Shown in pieces: positions 57,653-64,000 of a stretch of DNA of 64,000 nucleotides (positions are counted from its first letter, which is position 1; each line of letters begins with the position of its first letter). The notes under the pieces were generated by a model that saw only the letters and a list, made by a program, of their open reading frames with translations, was not told the DNA's origin and did not search any database. The stretch is from Delphinus delphis (Eukaryota; Chordata; Mammalia; Artiodactyla; Delphinidae). A program made the translations under genes and the position numbers. The stretch covers positions 19,165,730 through 19,229,729 of the forward strand of contig NC_082697.1 in assembly GCF_949987515.2 (NCBI RefSeq), read 5' to 3'.

Positions 57653-58723
57653 CTGCCCTTTAATTGTCTTTAGCGATCCCTCATATACTGTCCAGGGTCA
57701 GTTTGAATACCTCCGGGTGTATGGGATGCACTACCCAAGGTCATTAGTGGATAGAGCTTAAATCTGTCCCCAAATAGGTCACAGGATCCAGACTTCCTGA
57801 GGAGAATGCTGGAATATTCAGTATCTTGATTGTGCGACTCCCTTGTTGGAGGCAGCCTCTGCAGTTGGAGAGCGAAGTTTCCAACTGTGACTTACCTTCC
57901 ACGTGCTACAGCCACAGCGAGACACAGAGTCACAGATAATTTCCATGTGGTTGAGCTCTTTACCCTTCTGTCTTCTCTTTATAGGGAGCCTGTGACATTT
58001 TTTTGTTTGTTTTTAGAAGGGATTCCTTATCTTCACCTCTTTTTTTTTTTAACTGATCACCCTGAAAACTTTCTGGACCTTTCACTGATGGAATTACAAA
58101 GGCAGTTTTCCTGAATCTGACCAACTCAAAAGAATCAGCTTACTGCTTTCTCTGGCAGCCAGCTTTTAATCCTGGGTCACATGTCACTTCTAATTGTGAG
58201 CATGATGTTCAAGTCCCCCTGAGGCCTAAATTTCCCCCAAGTAAATCCTCTCCTTCAGCAGCTACAGGAACGTGTCAGGGAGAGTGATCTTTAGACACAC
58301 TACTTCTGCAGGAGGGAGCAGCTCCACCTGGCACAAACTTCAGGGGTCAGTCATCTCTAATTGACTTTTTATCAATGCTGACACCTCCCTCAGTCTGACA
58401 GTAAAGGATCGAAACCAATGGATGCAGGAGAAGGGACGGGAGCCCTGGGGATGGAGTTCTTCCTACTTCTAAGTAAACATACTATGTTTTCAGAGGAGAA
58501 AGTGCTGGAATCATTGGAGTTGATAGAAAATAAACTAAGTAGAATGTTCACCAGGTGTACTCAATTTGGCCAAATGGTATGTGGGGTTCTTATGAGAGAG
58601 GGACCAATACCCCAAAAAGCCTCAGATGTAATTTGCTCACCCTGAGAAAAGTTCTCAAACATCTTTAGAGAACATCAGAGTTCTTTCTAAGTGAAGCCTG
58701 CTGATAGGTGAACCAGAAGTTTC
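57653..58723. other. mostly unique sequence
   Basis: A faint reverse MIR may lie near 57735-57780 ('cccaaggtcattagtggata'). A 61-base splice-like open segment at 58494-58554 was considered and rejected. Nothing else was recognised. Confidence 0.4.
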
Positions 58724-58724
58724 T

Positions 58725-59470
58725 TTTTATCCCGACATTTTATTATGAAAAATTTCAAACATAGCAAAACTGAAAGCATTTTACACTGGACACCTGTATA
58801 CTCACTACTACATTCTACCATTAACATTTTGTTGTACCTGCTTTGTCTTATATTGATGTATTCTTCTTTCTAGCCATCAATCCATTCTATTTTTTGGTGC
58901 ATTTCAAAGCAAATTGCAAATATTACTCTACTTCTCCTAAATACTTCTGAATGTAACCAGAGTTCAATATTTGTCTACAGACTTTTCTTCTTATGAGGTA
59001 AAATTTATTACAGTGAAACACATTAATATCAAGTGTACATTTTTTGTATTTTGACAAATAAATGCACGTAGGCAACCCAAATAACTATCAAAATATTTAA
59101 CAATATCATTACCCAGAAAGTTTTCTCATGTCCCTTCCCAGTCAATCCCTACCCACTTCCGCCTCCCAGACAAATTTTTCATATGTTTTTCCACCCTAAA
59201 TCATTTTTTCCTGTTGAGATCTTCACATAAATGGAATCATATAGTATGTATTCTTTTGTGTGTCTTCTATTACTTAGCATAATATTAATATTTTTGAAGT
59301 TTATCCCTGTTGTGTATTAGTAGTTCATTCCTTTTTATTGCTAAGTAGAATTCCATTGATTAAATATACCACAGTTTGTTTATCCATTCTCCTATTTGGA
59401 CACATTGAATTTTTCAGTTTTTACCTAATATGAATAAAGTGAATATAAATATTCTTATACAAGTAGAAGA
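58725..59470 (-). mobile_element. ancient L1M 3' region
   Basis: Reverse L1M: 'aaaatttcaaacatagcaaa', 'cctgtatactcactactaca', 'ataaatggaatcatatagta', 'attgctaagtagaattccat' and 'tatccattctcctatttgga', from 3' UTR to ORF2 end. Confidence 0.8.
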
Positions 59471-59521
59471 GTTAATTATTTCCTTTCTGTAAACACAATG
59501 TAATATTTTCAACTGTATAAT

Positions 59522-59572
59522 CCGTCCATCTAACCATCAATCATTCATCCATCCATCCAGCTATCCTCTCTG
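59522..59572. repeat. (ATCC)n simple repeat
   Basis: Degenerate catc/atcc units with one clean stretch. Confidence 0.75.
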
Positions 59573-59574
59573 CC

Positions 59575-59800
59575 ATCCTTTCAAACACATATTGTGTACT
59601 TACTGCAGGCCAGGCAATGTTCTACCACTAGGAATACAAAGTCAAAAGATACATTCCCAGTCCTTTAAAGAATCTAGCGAGAGGACAACACAGACAATTA
59701 CAGAAACAGAATTCGGGCTAAAAGGGAGGTTTCTAGAAAAGGGAGCAGCCCAGGAGAGTTGGACAAGACTTGCGGGCAGGTCAGGCCTGAAGGGGGACAG
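59575..59800 (-). repeat. L2 relic
   Basis: Reverse L2: 'gtgtacttactgcaggccag', 'gcaatgttctaccactagga', 'agtcctttaaagaatctagc', then 'gagaggacaacacagacaat'. Confidence 0.65.
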
Positions 59801-60213
59801 CAGAGCACAGTGTCCTCAACAACATTCTGTGGCAGTTGCAGTAACGACTGTCACGATACTCTTTCCTGGGGCTTCCATTAGTAAGAGCCAAAGTTTTCAC
59901 AATAGAATTCAGTTCAAAGGAGGTGATTTTGCAAGGGACCATAATGAGTTAATTTACTCCTTATAACCTATTGTCCTAGAGCTTATCTCTATTTGCATAC
60001 CTGCAGGTCTATTTCAAGCTTTAATCTAGCTTGACTTGAGACTTTCAGGGGTAGGCTAATGTTTTAGGAGGTTATTTTATCCTAAAGTTTACAGATTTCT
60101 TTTGAAAAGCTCTGTAGAGCTGACTCATAGAATCAGCCAGGCTTTCTCAAATGCAACAATTCCAGAATGTACTAACTCTGAGATGTAACACTGGGTTCCT
60201 TCTGAGTCACTGG
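59801..60213. other. unique sequence, nothing identified
   Basis: No recognised repeat, exon or RNA gene. Confidence 0.45.
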
Positions 60214-60431
60214 TAGGGTTGCCAGATAAAATACAGGATACCCAATTACAGTAAATTTCAAATAAACAGCAATGCTTTTTTAGTATAAGTGTGTACCAAA
60301 TATCGCATAGGACGTAAGTAAACCCCAAATATTGGATCTGATTTATTTATACCAAAACTGATTAGTTGTTTTGTTGAAATTCAAATTTAACTGCACGTCC
60401 CGAACTTTTATTTGCTAAACCTGGCAACCTT
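60214..60431 (+). mobile_element. palindromic DNA transposon (MER53-like)
   Basis: The left end agggttgccagataaaatac (from 60215) is mirrored at the right end by 'ttatttgctaaacctggcaa' then cct. Internal arms ('aatttcaaataaacagcaa' and 'gttgaaattcaaatttaact') are also partly complementary, so the whole element is an imperfect palindrome. Nonautonomous, no ORF. The family name is from memory. Confidence 0.75.
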
Positions 60432-60651
60432 AGTCATTGGAGAAAGAGCTTTTCTGGCCAAGTGCATTTTACCCATGAAGGAAGCCAAACCCATAAAATA
60501 CCAAAACTTTCAAAAATAACCATTAAGGATATATTAATTGTATATACATCTCCCTGTCTTTTGAATTAGAATATATGGCTACATCACAAAACTTTCTTGA
60601 TAACCTGAATATTAATTATTACAGTGTGTGATGTAATCAAATCTACTAGAG

Positions 60652-61310
60652 CAGTGGTTCCCAACCTTTCTGGCACCAGGGACCAGTTTTGTGGAAGACA
60701 GTTTTTCCACGGACCGGGGGTGGGGTGGGGTAGGATGGTGTCAGGATGATTCAAGTGCATTACGTTTATTGTGCACTTTATTTCTATTATTATTACATTA
60801 TAATATATAATTAAATAATTATATACCTCACCGTAATGCAGAGTCAGTGGGAGCCCTGAGCTTGTTTTCACTTGCCACTTACTGGTAGGATTTTGATATG
60901 AGTCTGCAGGCAATTTATTTGTTATGGTCTCTGTGCAGTCAAACCTCTCTGCTAATGATAATCTGTATCTGCAGCCTCTCCCCGGTGCTAGCATCACCGC
61001 CTCAGCTGCACCTCGGATCATCAGGCATTAGATTCTCATAAGGAGTGTGCACCCTAGATCCCTCGCATGCGCAGTTCACAGTAGGGCTCACGCTCCTATG
61101 AGAATCTAATGCCACCACTGCTGTGACAGGAAGCAGAGCTTAGATGGGAATGTGAGCGACGGGGAGCCGGAAGCTTCATACAGATGAAGCTTCACTCACT
61201 TGTGCACCGCTCACCCCCTGCTGTGCGGCCTGGTTCTTAACAGGCCATGGACTGGTACCGTGTACTAGAGGGACCCCTGTACTAGAAGATATTGGGGTTG
61301 GGGACCCCTG
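60652..61310 (+). mobile_element. Charlie/MER1-like hAT transposon with 8-bp TSD
   Basis: Terminal repeats cagtggttcccaacc at the left and ggttggggacccctg at the right. A perfect 8-bp duplication tactagag lies at 60644-60651 and 61311-61318, the size expected for hAT elements. Internal text includes 'gtttttccacggaccggggg' and 'cctcgcatgcgcagttcaca'. About 660 bp, no transposase, so nonautonomous. The right end carries a duplicated segment. Confidence 0.9.
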
Positions 61311-61535
61311 TACTAGAGGATATTCAGGCTGCTTGTCTCTATACCAAGTGCCACCAGACATCGGTGACTTCAGAATTTTAAATCTGGTTTTTATCACTTT
61401 TTCCTTTTTCCCCTCATTATCAGGTTATCAACTAAACCCCCTGTGGCCATCAATATTTATTTTCTTAGAGTCTAGAAACACTAAACTTTTCTTTTGCCTA
61501 GCCTGATGTCAGTAAAAAATGATATACTAATTCTT

Positions 61536-61723
61536 TTAAAAAAATTTTAATTGGAATATTGTTGTTTTACAATGTTGTATTCATTTCTACTGTACAGCAA
61601 AGTGAAGTAGAATTCCCTGAGCTATACAGCAGGCTCTTATTAGTTATCTATTTTATACATATTCGTGTATACATGCCAATCCGAATCTCCCAATTTATCC
61701 CACCGCCACCCACCACCCCCGAG
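61536..61723 (-). mobile_element. short cetartiodactyl L1 tail with TSD
   Basis: Reverse L1 3' end: 'ttttacaatgttgtattcat', 'ttctactgtacagcaaagtg', 'agctatacagcaggctctta', 'ccaatccgaatctcccaatt'. A 12-bp duplication atactaattctt (61524-61535 and 61724-61735) flanks it. Compared with related L1 ends, part of the middle is deleted after 'cagcaaagtg'. Confidence 0.85.
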
Positions 61724-61832
61724 ATACTAATTCTTGCTAGCAGTATGTATAAACAAAAATTATAGCCTAGTATGAAAAAGCTATTGCACTCGCGATAATT
61801 ATTTAACATTTCAGAGAGTTTTTTAAAAAGGA

Positions 61833-61837
<5 letters not shown>

Positions 61838-61874
<37 letters not shown>

Positions 61875-61883
61875 CATACATAC

Positions 61884-61900
<17 letters not shown>
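61838..61900. repeat. (TA)n microsatellite at SINE tail
   Basis: TA dinucleotides with acatacata interruptions, directly next to the poly-T of the SINE. Confidence 0.95.
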
Positions 61901-61914
<14 letters not shown>

Positions 61915-62106
61915 GCGGTACGTGGGCCTCTCACTGTTGTGGCCTCTCCCATTGAGGAGCACAGGCTCCGGATGCGCAGGCTCAGTGGCCATGGCTCACG
62001 GGCCCAGCCGCTCTGCGGCACGTGGGATCTTCCTGGACCGGGGCACGAACCCGTGTCCCCTGCATCGGCAGGCGAACTCTCAACCACTGCGCCACCAGGG
62101 AAGCCC
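61838..62106 (-). mobile_element. cetacean CHR-type SINE with AT-expanded tail, TSD
   Basis: A reverse SINE from head 'ccaccagggaagccc' at the right to a poly-T (61901-61914) and then a TA microsatellite at the left. gaatttc at 61831-61837 and 62107-62113 is the remaining target duplication. The TA tract lies inside the duplication, so it grew from the SINE tail. Open frames here are SINE sequence. Confidence 0.92.
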
Positions 62107-62263
62107 GAATTTCCAATATTTTAATTTTACTTTTCTCATGCATTCATTCACTCACTCATTACAATAATAAATATTATTATCGAATAGAGGTTTATACAGA
62201 CCTCTACAGCTTCAGCATTTAAGACATAATATTTATAATTAATCTTTAGAAACATGTATCTTT

Positions 62264-63750
62264 TTTTTTTACATCTTTATTGGCATATAATTGCTTTACA
62301 ATGGTGTGTTAGTTTCTGCTTTATAACAAAGTGAATCAGCTAAACATATACATATGTCCCCGTATCTCTACCCTCTTGCGTCTCCCTCCCACCCTCCCTA
62401 TCCCACCCCTCCAGGTGGTCACAAAGCACCAAGCTGATCTCCCTGTGCTATGTGGCTGCTTCCCACTAGCTATCTATTTTACATTTGGTAGTGTATATAT
62501 GTCCATGCCACTCTCTCGCTTTGTCCCAGCTTACCCTTCCCCCACCCTGTATCCTCAAGTCCATTTTCTATGTCTGCATCTTTATTCCTGTCCTGCCCCT
62601 AGGTTCTTCAGGACCACTCTTTTTTTTTAGATTCCATATATATGTGTTAGCATATGGTATTTGTTTTTCTCTTTCTGACTTACTTCACTCTGTATGACAG
62701 TCTCTAGGTCCATCCACCTCACTACATATAACTCAATTTCATTTCTTTTTATGGCTGAGTAATATTCCATTGTATATATGTGCCACATCTTCTTTATCCA
62801 TTCATCTGTCGATGGACACTTAGGTTGCTTCCATGTCCTGGCTATTGTAAATAGAGCTGCAATGAACATTGTGATACATAACTCTTTTTGAATTATGGTT
62901 TTCTCAGGGTATATGCTCAGTAGTGGGATTGCTGGCTTATATGGCAGTTCTATTTTTAGTTTTTAAGGAACCTCCATACTGTTCTCCATAGTGGCTGTAT
63001 CAATTTACATTCCCACCAACAGTGAAAGAGGGTTCCCTTTTCTCCACACCCTCTCCAGCATTTGTTGTTTGTAGATTTTTTGATGATGGCCATTCTGACT
63101 GGTGTGAGGAGATACCTCATTGAAGTTTTGATTTGCATTTCTCTAATGATTAGTGATGTTGAGCATCCTTTCATGTGTTTGTTGGCAATCTGTATGTTTT
63201 CTTTGGAGAAATGTCTATTTAGGTCTTCTGCCCATTTTTGCATTGGGTTGTTTGTTCTTTTGATATTGAGCTGCATGAGCTGCTTGTAAATTTTCAAGAT
63301 TAACCCTTTGTCAGTTGCTTTGTTTGCAAATATTTTCTCCCATTCTGGGGGTTGTCTTTTCATGTTGTTTATGTTTTTCTTTGCTGTGCAAAAGCTTTTA
63401 AGTTTCATTAGGTCCCATTTGTTTATTTTTGTTTTTATTTCCATTTCTCTAGGAGGTGGGTCAAAAAAGATCTTGCTGTGATTTATGTCAAAGAGTGTTC
63501 TTCCTGTGTTTTCCTCTAAGAGTTTCATAGTGTCTGGTCTTATATTTTGAGTTTATTTTTGTGTATGGTGTTAGGGAGTGTTCTAATTTCATTCTTTTAC
63601 ATGTAGCTGTCCAGTTTTCCCAGCACCGCTTATTAAAGCAGCTGTCTTTTCTCCACTGTATACTCTTGTCTCCTTTATCAAATATAAGGCGACCATATGT
63701 GCGTGGGTTTATCTCTGGGCTTTCTATCCTGTTCCATTGATCTATATTTC
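62264..63750 (-). mobile_element. young cetacean-type L1, 1.5 kb, perfect 17-bp TSD
   Basis: A reverse L1 with poly-T and 3' UTR at left and ORF2 to the right, 5'-truncated. tagaaacatgtatcttt at 62247-62263 and 63751-63767 is a perfect target duplication, the best in the window, indicating a relatively recent insertion. It matches the L1 at 22688 closely but extends further 5'. Confidence 0.95.
62627..63750 (-). pseudogene. L1 ORF2 C-terminal fragment (frameshifted)
   Basis: About the last 370 codons of ORF2. A 190-codon frame (62956-63528) carries the intact Cys motif [18 protein letters not shown] (C-x3-C-x7-H-x4-C), followed in another frame by the ORF2 end (62627-62869, ending THIYGI). 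The shift falls near 62958-62963, where this copy has five T's against six in the L1 at 22688. About 20 bases are also missing near 63545. Not functional. Confidence 0.9.
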
Positions 63751-63767
63751 TAGAAACATGTATCTTT

Positions 63768-64000
63768 AAAAGGCTAGAGGGTGATTAAAAACTGAGTGTT
63801 GCCATCTGAATATAATATATTCTCCAAATAGTGTGTTAATTTACATAATTGTATGAATCCCGTGGGTGGATTCCCCGCCTGGTCTCATGTTACCATGTTA
63901 AGCAGAGTTGTTTAAATGTGGAAAGCACAATTCCCCTCTCACCTAAACCTTTCTTTGGATGGTCCCTGGATAAACATTGGGTCTTAACCTCTCCTGCACA
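63768..64000. other. unique sequence to window end
   Basis: No recognised repeat or exon. Confidence 0.45.

Noticed and set aside
58494..58554. 61-base open segment between ttttcag and gtgtac, possible exon
   Set aside because: The polypyrimidine tract is poor and the donor weak. The flanking sequence stays open on both sides, so the splice-like sites add nothing. I recognise no peptide.

Overview
The window is a piece of a mammalian nuclear genome, almost certainly from a whale or dolphin. The main evidence is six tRNA-derived SINEs. Five have the sequence of the CHR-type SINEs that are abundant in Cetacea, and one belongs to an older relative. There are also several L1 copies with the cetartiodactyl 3' end. 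I saw no BovB or Bov-tA ruminant repeats and no Alu, B1 or B2. This taxonomic call rests on repeat families known from memory, not on a search.

I found no protein-coding gene, rRNA, tRNA or CpG island that I can support with confidence. The short open frames are chance frames, microsatellite translations, SINE translations or broken L1 ORF2. Two weak coding candidates are recorded: a possible 53-bp exon on the + strand at 2925-2977, and an unexplained minus-strand frame of about 150 codons with one stop at 46182-46631.

Layout. 1-21 kb is relatively GC-rich and mostly unique sequence. It carries old MIR, L2 and MER5A relics, two cetartiodactyl L1 tails (4850-5044, 7411-7864) and MLT1 LTRs. 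21-28 kb is a stack of nested retroelements: an ancient minus-strand L1M cut by an MLT1 LTR and by a young L1 with target-site duplications, then an MLT2 LTR, then three separate L1 3' fragments within 0.9 kb, then another L1M and a SINE. 28-43 kb has L2 and MIR relics, four SINEs and one older L1. 43-48 kb has a SINE-in-L1-in-MIR nest, L2, and an MLT2 LTR containing a 118-bp TA/CA tract. 48-51.4 kb is a 3.4-kb minus-strand old L1 with a decayed reverse transcriptase. 51-60 kb is AT-rich, with a plus-strand L1M split by an MLT1 LTR, further L1M ends, and another MLT1. 60-64 kb holds two DNA transposons (MER53-like and Charlie/MER1-like), a small L1, a SINE and a 1.5-kb L1 with a perfect 17-bp target-site duplication.

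All eight confidently called ERVL/MaLR LTRs, and nearly all long L1 pieces, lie on the minus strand. LTRs and L1s persist better inside genes when antisense to transcription. One reading is therefore that the window lies in introns of a plus-strand transcript, but the sequence does not prove it. I found no evidence of a novel biological system. The most informative content is the record of nested insertions.
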